Shown here piece after piece: positions 21,901 through 33,117 of a stretch of 64,000 nt of DNA (its first letter is position 1; every line of letters starts with the position of its first letter). A program made the position numbers and the translations under genes. Under the pieces are notes generated by a model. It saw only the letters and a program-made list of their open reading frames with translations. It searched no databases and was not told where the DNA came from. Source of the stretch: Stenocarpella maydis (taxonomy: Eukaryota > Ascomycota > Sordariomycetes > Diaporthales > Diaporthaceae); the NCBI GenBank assembly GCA_002270565.1, contig NQMI01000067.1:178779-242778 (forward strand), read 5' to 3'.

Positions 21901-24270
21901 GGCTTCTTCACAAACTTCCCAACCATCTGTGAGTAAATGTTGCACAATATCCCCTGTCTATCAGTAGCTGTGTGGACCGTTCCATGCCGCCAAACTAACG
22001 CTGCTCCTACAGGGCTCAAATACTGGTCTGATGATGTCTATTTGGACAACCCAGTCCACTCCTACGCCTACTATGCTGGGATATATGGTTTACTCCAAAT
22101 TTGCGGCATGGTATCACTTCTTCTTCTCGGCATCTCACTCTTCGTTATATCTGTCAAGAGAGCAGGTGCCAATCTCCACCAGCAGGCTTTGCAGACGCTC
22201 ATCCAAGCACCACTGGGCTTCTTCACTAAAACCGATACGGGAATAGTCACAAACCTCTTTTCACAAGACTTGAATCTTGTAGATACAGAGCTGCCAAACG
22301 CATTGCTGAACACCTTATATTCTGTGAGTCTTCCATATCGACATGTCCCTTTGATGTCTTCTGTAACTTTTTGCCGGCGAGCCTTGTCACAGGATAACTT
22401 GAAAGCATAGCAACTTGGCTGGTAGAGGGCACTCTCAGCTACGATATTTATTCTAACATAACTCTTCCAGGTCTTCCAAGCAATCGGGCAGGGCGCAGTC
22501 ATGCTTACAGCATCTGGCTTCTTTGCAATCAGCTACCCATTCCTGGCTGTTTTGCTCTATATTGTACAGAAGTTCTATTTGAGGACCTCAAGGCAGTTGA
22601 GATTGTTGGACCTTGAGGCAAAGAGTCCATGTGAGTAGCTTCTGGAGTCTCTTTATTTTTTCTTTCTTAACCCACTTTGGAATGACATGCTCCTTCCCGT
22701 AACCTATCTCTCGAAGGCCATGGCCACATTGTGGCCCGATCCACACCATGCTTGAATATAGAATATTCCCTAGTTCTTTGAAACTGACTTTCAATTCTGC
22801 AGTGTAGTACGTTAATCACGAGAACACCTGTTACGACTTTCCTAACTGTGGTACCTTGTATTAATCTATCTTCACGCAGCACTCATTTCCTGGACACTCT
22901 AAAGGGAATCACAACTTTACGAGCTTTTGGTGAGTAACAGTTCTAAAGTTAGATGTCCAGTTGTCGAGAGGAAGACCTCAGGACAACACCGCAATGCTTT
23001 CTAGTCCGTTCATAAATACACTGTTTGGCTGACCGGGAACTGAATGCAGGTTTTATTTCCGAAGATACCCAGAAGAACGTACGTTTGATTGATACGAGCC
23101 AGCGCCCGGCATACCTGCTGTTCATGATTCAATCTTGGTTGAATCTTGTCCTTGACCTCGTGGTCATGGTAATGGCAGCAGTGCTGACGACGCTTGCTGT
23201 TCGGCTTCATTCCAACTCTGGTTTCGCCGGTGCTTCCCTGGTGTCACTGATGAGCTTTGGAGAGAACCTCTCTTCGATTGTCATATTCTATACACAACTA
23301 GAGACTTCCATTGGAGCGATAGCTAGGCTCAAGGCGTTTAGCGACGAGGTGAAGCCGGAGGACAGGGATCAAGAAGACATTATCCCCACTGAGCAGTGGC
23401 CCTTGACAGGGGTGGTTGAGCTGGCGGGTGTTTCTGCAACCTACGAGTAAGAACAGCGCCTACTGTTGCGTTTCCATGCCCAGCTCATGATTAGCCGCTG
23501 ACGGTGCGAGCAGTGTGGAGGATCAGACGGATGAGACACCCAACTTGGCCCTCCGAGATGTTCACCTTAAGATCGCCGCGGGCGAGAAGGTTGCCATCTG
23601 CGGTCGAACTGGCAGCGGAAAGTCCAGCTTGATTGCACTGCTGCTTAAGCTCCTCGACCCGACGGCAGAAACGGAAGAGAACATAACGATCGACGGCAAG
23701 CCGCTTATGCGCATCAACCGATCCGCCTTGCGACAACGCATAATCGCCGTTCCCCAGGAACCCGTCTTTCTGCCGGATGGGTCAACCTTCAAAGCCAACC
23801 TGGACCCAACCAACGTCTCCTCGGCCGAGGAATGCCAAGCTGTGGCGGCGGCAGTGGGCCTCTGGGAGTTTATGCAAGACCGGGGTGGACTGCACGCAGG
23901 CATGAGCGCGAGTACCCTCAGCGCTGGGCAGCGGCAGCTCATGTCCCTCGGACGTGCACTCCTGAGACGCCGAATCCGAGCGAGGAACCTGGGCATGGGG
24001 GGTGGTGGCCCCGAGGGCGGGCTGTTGCTGCTGGACGAGGTTAGCTCCAGCGTGGACCACGAGACGGAGCGTCAGATGCAGGAGATCATCGCCAAGGAAT
24101 TCAAGGAGTACACAATCATCGCAGTCAGTCACCGACTGGACATGATCATGGGATTCGACAGAGTTGTTGTGATGGATACTGGAGAGGTTGTGGAGATTGG
24201 TAACCCAATGCAACTCGCCGGAAAGGAGGACTCGAGGTTTGGCGAGTTGGTGAGGGCTGGTGCTAAATAG
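18945..24270 (+). CDS. ABC-C (MRP-type) multidrug transporter, full length
   Basis: A full ABC-C exporter of about 1,475 residues with two membrane domains and two ATPase domains. Exons: 18945-19183, 19245-19368, 19481-20138, 20196-21928, 22013-22323, 22471-22630, 22803-22806, 22880-22929, 23050-23446 and 23514-24270. NBD1 has Walker A GPVGSGKST, signature LSGGQKQR and Walker B LLVFDDV. NBD2 has GRTGSGKSS, LSAGQRQL and LLLLDEV. The 18945 exon begins at an acceptor, so a first exon with the true ATG lies upstream; the first in-frame ATG is 18989. A 4-nt exon (22803-22806) is required to read KSPLYTHFLD. The protein likely exports conjugates or toxic compounds across plasma or vacuolar membranes. 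No disabling lesion is seen. Confidence 0.92.
22631..22802 (+). repeat. Introner-like intron in the ABC transporter gene
   Basis: This 172-nt intron (donor GTGAGTAGCTTCTGG, acceptor TTCTGCAG) shares its whole layout with the Nudix gene intron at 39472-39603. Shared blocks in order are AGCTTCTGG at the donor, a TTGG(A/G)ATGA block, GCCATGGCC, the exact 13-mer TGGCCCGATCCAC (22732-22744) and a branch-site block TGAAA(C)TGACT near the acceptor. It is longer than its partner because of extra AT-rich sequence. It is followed by exon TGTA and a separate ordinary intron (22807-22879). Confidence 0.7.
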
Positions 24271-24469
24271 ATGGAAATGAAAGGCCGTGCAATATCGCAT
24301 GCCGGCATGTGCGAGGCAGCATGTGTCCAAGGCCACGTGCAGCAGTGGTTGAGGAACATGCATGGCTCTGCCTTGCGGTCAGCTGCTCCCACTGAACTGT
24401 CCCAGTCATCTAGAAGTCTCCGAGTACTATACAATCAGCCCAAGCAGACCAACCGTCCACGGTCTCATA

Positions 24470-26862
24470 TCAGTGCTCATCGACCTCGGTGGGCACATCA
24501 TTCAGCCGTAAACACCCATCGAAATACTTTTGGAGGCTGTCAAAATCGTCCATGTCGCCTACCCAGGCAACATACTGGTCGGGGCGTACAACCACGACAC
24601 ACCCACGCTCTTTGTCGACGCCATAATTCTGATACGCGTCACCGAACCCTTCGTGGTAACTGACATCGTCGACGAAGACTTTGTCATAGCTCCAGCCCAC
24701 GGACCTGCTGAAAGGATGTAGAACCTCCGGGAAGTCCCTCAGAAGCTCCGTGTCTGTGCGCCTGGAAGAGTGTATTGTGAGCACCTCCACCACACTGTCA
24801 ACAGGTGCACCGCGTGGAGTTACCCGACGAACAAATCTCTTGTCCGAGCTCAACTCCGCACAGAACCCGTCGATGCGCAACCTCTGTCCAGCGTCAAGAA
24901 TATTACCAGCAAATAGAACAACTCGGAAGCGACCATCCGACCTGAGCCGCTCTTGGAAATGCCAAGGGCGAGCATCGGCCTGGTTCAACACCTTGAAACT
25001 GTTGAAGCGCATACCGACCGTGAGGCCCGCCGCCAGGGACTGGTCGGATGTGTCGCTTGCCACGAGGTTGCTGGGGCCGTACCTTACGGATAGCCCACTA
25101 GCAAACATATTCCCCTTGAGGAATGCCTCCTTGAACTCCTCCATGGAGACCCCCTCGGCGTCCATCACGTCCTTGGCAGGCCTTCCGGAGAACAGGCGGC
25201 TGAAGCGATGGTCGAAGTTGATAAGGTCTTGTGCCACCTGCCGCCGCTCGCTCGCGTACGTGGAGAGAATCTCTGGCTTAGCGATACCCTTCAGGACGAG
25301 TGCGATCTTCCACCCCAGGTTGAAGGTGTCCTGCATCGACACGTTCATGCCCTGGCCCGCCTTGGGCGAGTGCGTGTGGACCGCATCACCAGCGAGGAAC
25401 ACGCGGTTCCGTGAGGAGAAGTCCGTGCCTACGCGCTGACCGATCTGGTATGCCGTCCACCAGTCACAATACTCGTAGTCGAGCTCATATGGCTGCAGTA
25501 TCTTCTTTGCGGCTCCAAATATGAGTTCAGGGGTGATCTTGGAGCGGTCTGCCCGGCCGGATGCATCTGGTGCTACCTCGGTGAGCTGGATGTAGAGGCG
25601 GACCAGCTTGTTTTCTCGCGGAATCACCATCAGACTGCCACTCTCGGCAGAGTGGATGGCGCAGCGCATCCGAATATCGGCTGTAGGATTGTCAGTGCTC
25701 GGCCGAGGCCCAGGCGGACGGGGGTCGGTTGCTCACGGAAATCGGTAATTGGGATAATGTCCATGACACCCCAAATGAAGTCTGTCGCCTCACCCTGGAG
25801 CTCAAAGCCAAGTTGCCTCCGAGTCCAGCTCCGAGCGCCGTCACAGCCGAGCACGTACTTGGCATGCACAATTTCCCTCTCCCCGGCCCGAGAGCCGTGT
25901 GCAATAAGCTCTTCTTCGTCATCTTCATGGCTGAGGCTGCTGCGAAACAGGCCGTCTACGACTTTGCTCCCTCTGATCTGCTGCCTTGGTGTGGATTCTT
26001 CTTCCGAGAGGTGCTGTAGCTCGACGGTCACGGGGTGTGCATGCTCGTCGTCCACATGTGACTCGTCTATGTCCAGAGATGCAGGCAGGATACCGCGCTC
26101 AACCTTGATACTGTCGTCCGAGTACTTCCTGATATTGTCGAGGAAGAAACGTTCAATACGGCCTTGGTGAAGAACAACTTGTTGGAATCGAGACAGCCCC
26201 ACAATTGTATCTGGGATTCGATCTGAACGTCGGATAACCCCGTCATGCCCCGGATTCTGGAGTCCAGCCGCCGTCAACATCGCTTTACACTAGCTCGTCA
26301 TATTGGCAAAGGTAAAAGGGAGATCACCCCACTCTGCACTTACCCACATGCAGATCTCTATCATGTGGTTTGCTTCTTTCCATGCCCGGTCGCCGAATCC
26401 GAGGCTGTCAAATATCTCCAGACTGCGGCACTGGAGCCCGTCTGCCTGACCAGAGTAGATTTTCGCGTTCCTCTTGTCAACGATGCGCGCCTTGATGCCA
26501 CAGTGAGCCATCCAAGCAGCAGCCATCAGACTTTGGCCATCGGCCATGTCAGCGCGCATCTTTTCCCCTCCGCATGTGAGTCAGCTTACCCTGCTGGACC
26601 TGCTCCGATGATAAGCCTAAGCCGGAGTCAGCCATCCACCAATTGCTATCAGTGGCAACGCCTTGATCAGAACTGACACGTCGACATTCGATTCTGAGGT
26701 GACACCCTTCGTCTCGCTTGGAGCGGGTCCATGGCAGTCCGTGTTGTCGGGCACGGCCCCGTTGGTCTCACGAGAACCAAAGTCGCCGGGAGCATCTCCA
26801 GCGGCCTGATCCTGCCCCTCCCGGTTCTCCCCGGACGGGGAAGATCTCAAAGAATGATACAT
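24470..26862 (-). CDS. Phenol 2-monooxygenase (FAD-dependent aromatic hydroxylase)
   Basis: A flavoprotein of the phenol hydroxylase group that converts phenols to catechols with NADPH and O2. Five exons on the minus strand: 26862-26678, 26616-26590, 26530-26344, 26256-25737 and 25680-24470, about 709 residues. Splicing assembles the FAD dinucleotide motif VDVLIIGAGPAG. Next come GQADGLQCRSLEIFDSLGF and the second FAD motif GDAVHTHSPKAGQGMN (the phenol hydroxylase form). A thioredoxin-like C-terminal domain ends with CVVVVRPDQYVAWVG. Exon 2 is only 27 nt. The N-terminal 60 residues before the FAD fold are polar and may include an upstream start choice. It is convergent with the ABC exporter (199 nt apart), so both 3' ends are close. 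Confidence 0.92.
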
Positions 26863-28783
26863 GTCGACCAGGGTGTGGGGTTTCTGCTGGGCTGTGCTAT
26901 CACACTGGCAGAAGCTTGTCAGGCATAGGAAACTGGGCGTAGACAGATCACTTTTGTGTTTGGAGCCGTCAAGGGAGGCTCAGACACGAGAAGCGGCCGA
27001 ACACCGTTGGAACTCCCAACCGTTGCAACATTTATATAATGCGCTCCTCGGATAGTGCTTGGCCGAAAGTCTGAAAAGGCCCATCCGCATCCGATGCCTG
27101 TGCAAATCCACTCGCGTTCTCAGGTAGCCAGTCATGCCAGCTCACCAAAGCCGCAGTGATGGTGCCCCTTGCTTGAGCACCATTGGGTGGGACTCAAACG
27201 ATGTTACGCTGAGAGGTGCTGTGAGTTTGACAGCTCCACCAACCTGCAGCTAGCCGTTTCTCTTCCTTGCCTTGGCTGCTAACTAGTTCCTGCAGCCTTC
27301 CCGTCTTCGCCAGGCCAACGCAGGCATGATGACCCTGAGCCACGCGCCTGGCGGTGGCTGATACCTTGAATGTAGACTTGTGACGAGATTCCTGAGCAGG
27401 GCATTTCGAATAGAGCAAACAGTCTGGTATTCGAGTCTACAGACAATGGAGCGGGGTGCACTCGGTTTTATACTCTAGTATGGAGCAGCATAGTGGAGTG
27501 CCTGACGCGTGACGAAATTCAGGGAATCTGACAGGCACACTGCTGCTGGTTACATCGAGCAGCTTCCAACCGCATGAAGGTGTCAGCGGTAAACCTGCCA
27601 AAGAGCGGGGTATGCATCAGTAATAATAACATTCAGTCCTTTTTCTGGCCTGCGAGCGGTTTAAATTACTTGCAACTTGTGCTCTCCACGATTCCAGGGA
27701 CACAGAATCGACATCTTGAGGTACGTACAGACCACTCCCGAAATTACGCTCGGTTGGTTCAAAAACATTTACCAGTGCACTGTTCTTGGCACCTCATCGT
27801 GATGTCCGTTGGCTTCTCAAAATGAACGATCGTCATCAGTAGAAGGCGTACTGTTGGTCCACCCCTGACTGTGCCCCGTCGGTGCCATATCCGACAGCTC
27901 ACAGAATACCCCATGCACGTATCCAGACAATTGGGCCCGACAACAGAGATCGTGACGTGGTTTGCCCTAGCTCTCTCTCTCCCAAAGAAAAGAGAAAATC
28001 CACATCTTGAGTTGGTCTACCAAGAGCGAGGTGCACTTCCCGAAGCACAAGTCACAAGTTGAAGGCGCAGTTTGGATAAGCCAAGGCCGCCACCAACCAT
28101 GCTGTTGTTAAGTTGCGCTCATCCAGAATCCCTTTGTTGTTGATATTAGTATTTGCGAGGTAGGCAAGAATTTGTGAGACAAGCTCTCCTTGATTGCGCG
28201 ACCACCGTATACCAGAGACGGACTCGGATGCATCGTTTAATTAATGGTAACAAGCCGCACGTGCGTTGTCGACTTGTCAGTTGAGATGAAATATCCTTCA
28301 AGAGGAACGGATGTAGTGCGGGAAAGCACCAAGACTGGGCCAAAGTTCATAGACACGCGATTACCAACGTGGAAGTGGCAGTCTGAATAACGGCATTCTG
28401 GAGTAGAAGTGCCTCAAGTTCTCAGTTCCGAGAGGACAGTGTACTTTCTGGTGAAGTAGTTTAACCCCGGTCTAATTGGAATTCGCATGGGCTTCGTAAG
28501 TGCTTCGACATCTGCAAGCAGCCACCAGAGTCTTGACCGACCTGATGAGGAGTTTTCAGATGTCTCAGGAAAGGACTTTGATCCCGCCAACGTGCGTTGA
28601 TATCCGCCTATACTTCCCGCCAACAAAAAAAAAAAAATTGTGCTCGCCCCCTTGTAGCTGTCGTGTGAGTTTCGAGGTATTGGCGGTTCTGAAATAACAG
28701 GAAATTCCCATCGTAACGAGCCATCCAAGTCAGACCTTTCTTCGTCTCCATTTTATTCGTTATTCATACAATCTCCTCACAAA
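26863..28783. other. Divergent intergenic region (hydroxylase / receptor)
   Basis: About 1.9 kb between the leftward phenol hydroxylase and the rightward 7TM receptor, so it should hold both promoters. Short frames here have no recognisable domains. An A-run of about 13 lies near 28625. Confidence 0.5.
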
Positions 28784-30303
28784 ATGTCTTCTGCTGAGGC
28801 ACAACAGTTCATTAATGAAGTGTGGGGACTTCAGGGCGCTGCCTACCTGGTGCTTGTGCTTCGATACTGCTCTCGCATTGTGACGCTCGGATGGCGCAAG
28901 CTCGCGCTGGATGATCTTTTGATCGCCTTGGCGACGGTATGTTTGGCAGGGCCTCTGTTACTCTGGACAGTCGTCGCTGACAGGGCTCTACACCAGCTGG
29001 TATACACGGCGGAATCAGCTGCGGCCTACTACGTTGTCGCATATTGGAAAGGCTTGGCCAACAACGGCCTTTCCGACCAGGACAGGCTCATGCTTGATCC
29101 CGCCTCTGAAGAGTGGCTCCTCCGCGTTAACGGGTCCAAGACGCATGTGGTCGGCTTACTGCTCTACACCACTCTGCTGTGGCTCCTGAAGGGGTGTTGG
29201 GTTGTCTATTATATGCGTTTGACGTAAGTTAAAGTCAACCTTTCGACCCCAGCCTCCCTCAAAATTTCAGCTGACAGGCATAGGAATGGGTTGTCGAGTC
29301 AAAGGTTCCTTACCAAGTGGGCGATGGTCATCATGCCGTTGACTTACACCTCGTGTTTGCTGGTCGCCTTTCTCAAATGTGTCCCATTCCATCATCAGTG
29401 GCAGATCCAGCCATCTCCAGGTAGTAAGTGCATGTGTGTCGTGAGATGAATGGTATTGGTAATTGGCTAACATTTTGTAGACCATTGCATGCCGGCCATA
29501 TCATATATTCAGACTGTCTTCGTCATGGTTATGAATACATTGACGGACTTTTATCTAATGGCGATCCCTATACCAATGGTATGGAAGTCGCATCTTCCGA
29601 AGGCGAAGAAGGCCACCCTTCTCATTATGTTCAGCGGAGGCCTGCTCGAAATGGCATTCGGAATCCTCCGCTGTGTCTCGATTCTGACTGTTTGTGTTTT
29701 CTCCAAGCTCCATGGCCCTGTTCGTGGCATGAAACTAATTTCTGTCTACTTCAGGCCGGCGACACTGACCCCTCTCAGTCGGGCTACTGGTCTGTACGCG
29801 AGTCCTTTGTCTCGTTCGTCTTGACTAACATGCCGATGCTGTACCCTCTCCCTAAGAGCCTTCTGGAGAAAATCGGCACGGCGCTTGCGCCCACCAAAAA
29901 TAACAGAAGCGGCCGAGCGTCTTCTACTGGCAAAGCGTACAGGCTGGGCAGCTACCCGAACCAGCACAAGAAGACGAGGAACAAGGACCCGAATCCCGTG
30001 CCCGAGGAGACCAGATGCGGGTCCAACGAACACATTTTCTCACCGGATGACGAGAATGCAGACCCCAGCGGTGAGTCTTGCGCTGTCGGCGAGCAGCCCC
30101 ACGGTCGCTCCCAGGCGGCCGCCGGTTTCGAGCCCGCAAGGGTGGTCGTCTGCTCCGGCCCAAGCCCGTCCGCCGGGAGGTGGCCCTTACCGATCGAGCA
30201 CACAGGCGCTGGCGGCATCATGGTCACCAGCGAGTACAACATCTCCGAGGGCTGTCGCATAAATGGTGCAGATCAGAATGACCACAGTTTCCTGGATGAT
30301 TGA
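28784..30303 (+). CDS. Rhodopsin-domain / PTH11-like seven-helix membrane protein
   Basis: Four exons (28784-29223, 29284-29423, 29481-29689, 29755-30303) give 445 residues. Several membrane helices cover about the first 260 residues, including DDLLIALATVCLAGPLLLW, a helix around KTHVVGLLLYTTLLWLLKG and the AISYIQTVFVMVMNTLTDFY segment. The C-terminal tail is long, polar and probably cytosolic. The layout and motifs match the fungal rhodopsin/integral membrane family that includes PTH11-type receptors. I see no CFEM domain. Ligand and role are unknown; its place beside the aromatic hydroxylase could suggest sensing of substrate, which is inference only. Confidence 0.8.
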
Positions 30304-30625
30304 GAAATGGCACGGCTTGTGAAGGTCTATAGCGATCGGGAGACTTGATCTGTCGCGGATGCTAGGCAGAGCGAGCTAGGTTACGGATGCAAGCGATGAT
30401 GATTGTAATACTTCCCGGAGCGATGTAATTTGGGAGTCTTGTACAATTTGCTCCACTCTCACCAGTCCCTTTTAATGGAGCTGTTGAAAGCAACAATTTC
30501 AGTTATGAGAAAAACTCGATTCACTTAGGTAGTCAACCCAAGGGGACCTCCAGAAATCTGTTGCACTAAGCTTTGAGGTCAATGAAATTACGTTGAGCGT
30601 TTCAAATGCTAATGAGGCTCTGGCG
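30304..30625. other. Intergenic between convergent units
   Basis: Short spacer between the receptor gene 3' end and the hydroxylase remnant. Nothing else is seen. Confidence 0.6.
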
Positions 30626-31397
30626 CTACTGGGTGATGTAGAGAGCTCTGTCTACAATTCCTGGCCAGGCCTGGGGCAAGGAATCACTCCATGATCCACG
30701 CCAGGCGATGATCCCATCCGGTCTCAAAAGAACGGCCCCGTTGCCCTCCAGGAGTTTCTTCCATTCTTGGGTAGGCTCCGCCCAGATATCTTACATTTGA
30801 AGGTCTTTGATTCTCTGAGTCTCAACAAACTTGCTGTCAAGAGTGGCCCAACCAGGCTGATCATCGGCAAGCAACGACAATTTACTCGACGATATGAGAT
30901 CCTGAACCGGTATTTCCTTGCAATCTTTATAATACACCCAGACGTGCGGAACATTATGTCCGGTAGATTGCAACACACTTTCGAATCGGAGTCTCCCGTC
31001 TCGCAGAAAATATGGTGCGTGGTCCGCGTCGGTTGTGCCGCCCAAGCCCGGGTACAGCCAACCAAGCTCCAGGCCAGGAGCCTTGAATTCAAGATCGAGC
31101 GCCTTGGGACGCCTGCTCAACTGTTAACAGCCTGGGCCCGTGCCCTGGGCGCGACGGGCCGAAGTACGCCATTAGACCCTCACGGTTCTCAGCCAGTGAC
31201 TGTTCCGGTCTCATATCAAGGACTGCATCCATCGCCAGAGCGTGGCTGCGCAGGTTGTGTAGGCTAGACTGCCCTACTCTCTGCCCGAGCGGTCTTCTCT
31301 CTGTATCATAGCTGGTGAGTAAGCTGTCGTACTTATTCTCATCGACCAATGTCATCTCTAGCTTCCAGACGAGGCTCTCGACGTCTTGGATGCCGCT
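30626..31397 (-). pseudogene. 5'-truncated, frameshifted aromatic hydroxylase remnant
   Basis: This is the C-terminal third of a second FAD aromatic hydroxylase. It begins at an intron acceptor (31397) with SGIQDVESLVWKLEM, then SYDTERRPLGQRVGQSSLHN. It loses frame near 31100-31125 and resumes as RPKALDLEFKAPGLELGWLY. A final exon carries AVLLRPDGIIAWRGSWSD and a stop at 30626. The FAD-binding fold and the Gly-Asp motif are not found anywhere upstream to 32.2 kb. It is therefore a broken copy rather than a functional gene. Similarity is to the same broad family as the intact gene at 24.5-26.9 kb, but the two differ clearly in sequence, so it is not a recent duplicate. Confidence 0.75.
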
Positions 31398-32214
31398 CCT
31401 AAGCAAAGGACAAATAGCTGGTACGCCTGACTGCTCGCCTCAACTAGCTCAGGTCAACCCACATGCAGTTTGTCAACCCGAGTCTCAGAGGAAGCAGAAA
31501 GCAAATGAAGAGCAAAGTGCAGACCGAGTGCAAGCTTTTGCCGTTATTTCATTGCCCACATCAGGGGCCAGCTGCCAATGACTCGGAAGGCACAATATGG
31601 TGCCGTGGTGGAGCACGACTGATTGGGTAACCGGACTGTCGCCATTTCTCAGTTATTCTCAGGATAAGAAAAGGAAAGATGAAGGCCCTGTGACGCGTTA
31701 AGCGAACCTGGTAATTCTCTTAGCGCTACTGCGCAGTCATAGTAGAAAGCAGAAGATTAGCGGGAGGATGACGGCGACGACAGCGCTACCTCACGGATAA
31801 ACTTCAATATCGTGTGCACAGAAGAGAGACGCTTCGACTTGCAAGGTTGTCTAACACAGGATCAGGTCGGGACTCTGGCCTGCCCAGGTGCCCCTGTTGC
31901 CACGCAGTTCCTGGTTCTCCAGGTTCTAGCTACACCTGGAGGAGTTACCCATGTGTCTAATGCAAGCAGTTCCGGATCTATCACTGTGCCCGTTCCAAAT
32001 ATCTGGTTGCTGGGATAGGTATTTCATGAGGACGAAACGTGATACTCGGACAAAGTTTGGCATAAGATTCGTAGTGCAAATATGTACAGTGAGAATATAC
32101 TGCCTGCCCATGACCATATAAAACTCTTGCCCCACCCAGCCCAGCTTCGTCTTGCTTCGAAATCCCACTCATCAGGCCGGCTCCCAGTGACTCCCCAGTT
32201 GCAAGTTGCAGCAC
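31398..32214. other. Intergenic, missing 5' part of the hydroxylase not found
   Basis: About 800 nt with no coding match to the lost hydroxylase N-terminus and no other gene. No repeat boundary was recognised. Confidence 0.55.
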
Positions 32215-33117
32215 CTAGCAGCCAACCTGGATGGCTGCGTAAGATGTTAGTGTCTGTTCCTGTCCAGCTCGCGTGAACCTGAGATACATACCATTGGCAA
32301 AGAGGGCGTAGCTGTCAGCATTGTTCAGGCTCTGGGCGGTGGACAAGCGCTGGATGGCGGCGTAGCCGTAGCCCTCGTCGTCCGTGCCCTTGATCTGGGT
32401 CAGGTGGGTGGCCTCGTGGAGGGTAGTAGTAGCCTGGTCCTGGTCGTGGCACTGGGTGCTGAGGGCACCCAGGTCGCTGAAGTACAGCGGGCACGACGCC
32501 ATGATGCTCCGCCCGGGGACGGTATAGGCGAGGACGCCGCTCGAGCAGTAGCCGAGGACGTCGGTGCAGTACTGCGTGCTCACACCAGCGGTCGTGCTGC
32601 CGCACTCGGCCGCGGCCTTGTTGAAGACGCCGGCAATCGTGCTCCTCGTCGACGACGACGACGACTTGAAGTACTCCTCTACCTTGGCCGCGGACCCGTT
32701 GGTGGCGGCCGAGGCGGCCTTGCGGGCAAGGGATGCGCAGTTGGTCAGGGCCGCGCGCTGGGCAGTGCCGCGGGACCCGGTGCAGTCGGACTGGAGCTTG
32801 GTCCGCTTCTCGATCTTGTCGTGGAAGTCGCGGCGGACCCTGGCGGCGGCAACACCATCGACGTGTGACTTGAGAACGTTGCTGCCGAAAGCAACAGACC
32901 CGTCGATGCTGGTGCTGTCCGCAGAGGCGGTCAAGAACGTCCCCCGGACGAGGAAGTCGAAGTCACCACCGGTGCTTAGATCATGGACCTCGGCGGGGTC
33001 GAACTCGGCCTCGACGCTCTCTCCGGCAGCGAGGGTCTGGAAGGCATCCTCCGGCACGCCGGATGTCTGGATCTGAAGACGCACGCCGTCAAAGGCAATT
33101 CGGTCGGCTGTTCGTTG
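32215..33117 (-). CDS. Deuterolysin (M35) zinc metalloprotease, 5' end unresolved
   Basis: A secreted neutral protease 2-type aspzincin. The catalytic HEATH motif (codons 32418-32404) is followed by GTDDEGYGY, matching the HExxH plus GTxDxxYG signature. The C-terminal SYALFANAIQVGC appears only after removing a 57-nt in-phase intron (32235-32291, donor GTATGT). Propeptide residues IAFDGVRLQIQTSG are present, but the signal peptide and about the first 70 residues expected for the family are not found in frame. The frame has no ATG start and reaches a stop near 33168. Either an upstream exon was missed or the gene is 5'-damaged. The protease domain itself looks intact. Confidence 0.82.
   Translation of the reverse strand, partial: QRTADRIAFDGVRLQIQTSGVPEDAFQTLAAGESVEAEFDPAEVHDLSTGGDFDFLVRGTFLTASADSTSIDGSVAFGSNVLKSHVDGVAAARVRRDFHDKIEKRTKLQSDCTGSRGTAQRAALTNCASLARKAASAATNGSAAKVEEYFKSSSSSTRSTIAGVFNKAAAECGSTTAGVSTQYCTDVLGYCSSGVLAYTVPGRSIMASCPLYFSDLGALSTQCHDQDQATTTLHEATHLTQIKGTDDEGYGYAAIQRLSTAQSLNNADSYALFANGMYLRFTRAGQEQTLTSYAAIQVGC

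Noticed and set aside
22588..22882. Leftward frames over the ABC intron resembling the leftward frame over the Nudix intron
   Set aside because: The protein-level likeness is a by-product of the shared intron DNA, not evidence of a coding gene; kept only as support for the introner finding.
12972..31397. Secondary-metabolite biosynthetic cluster
   Set aside because: A P450, transporters and a hydroxylase are present but no PKS, NRPS, terpene synthase or prenyltransferase was found in the window.
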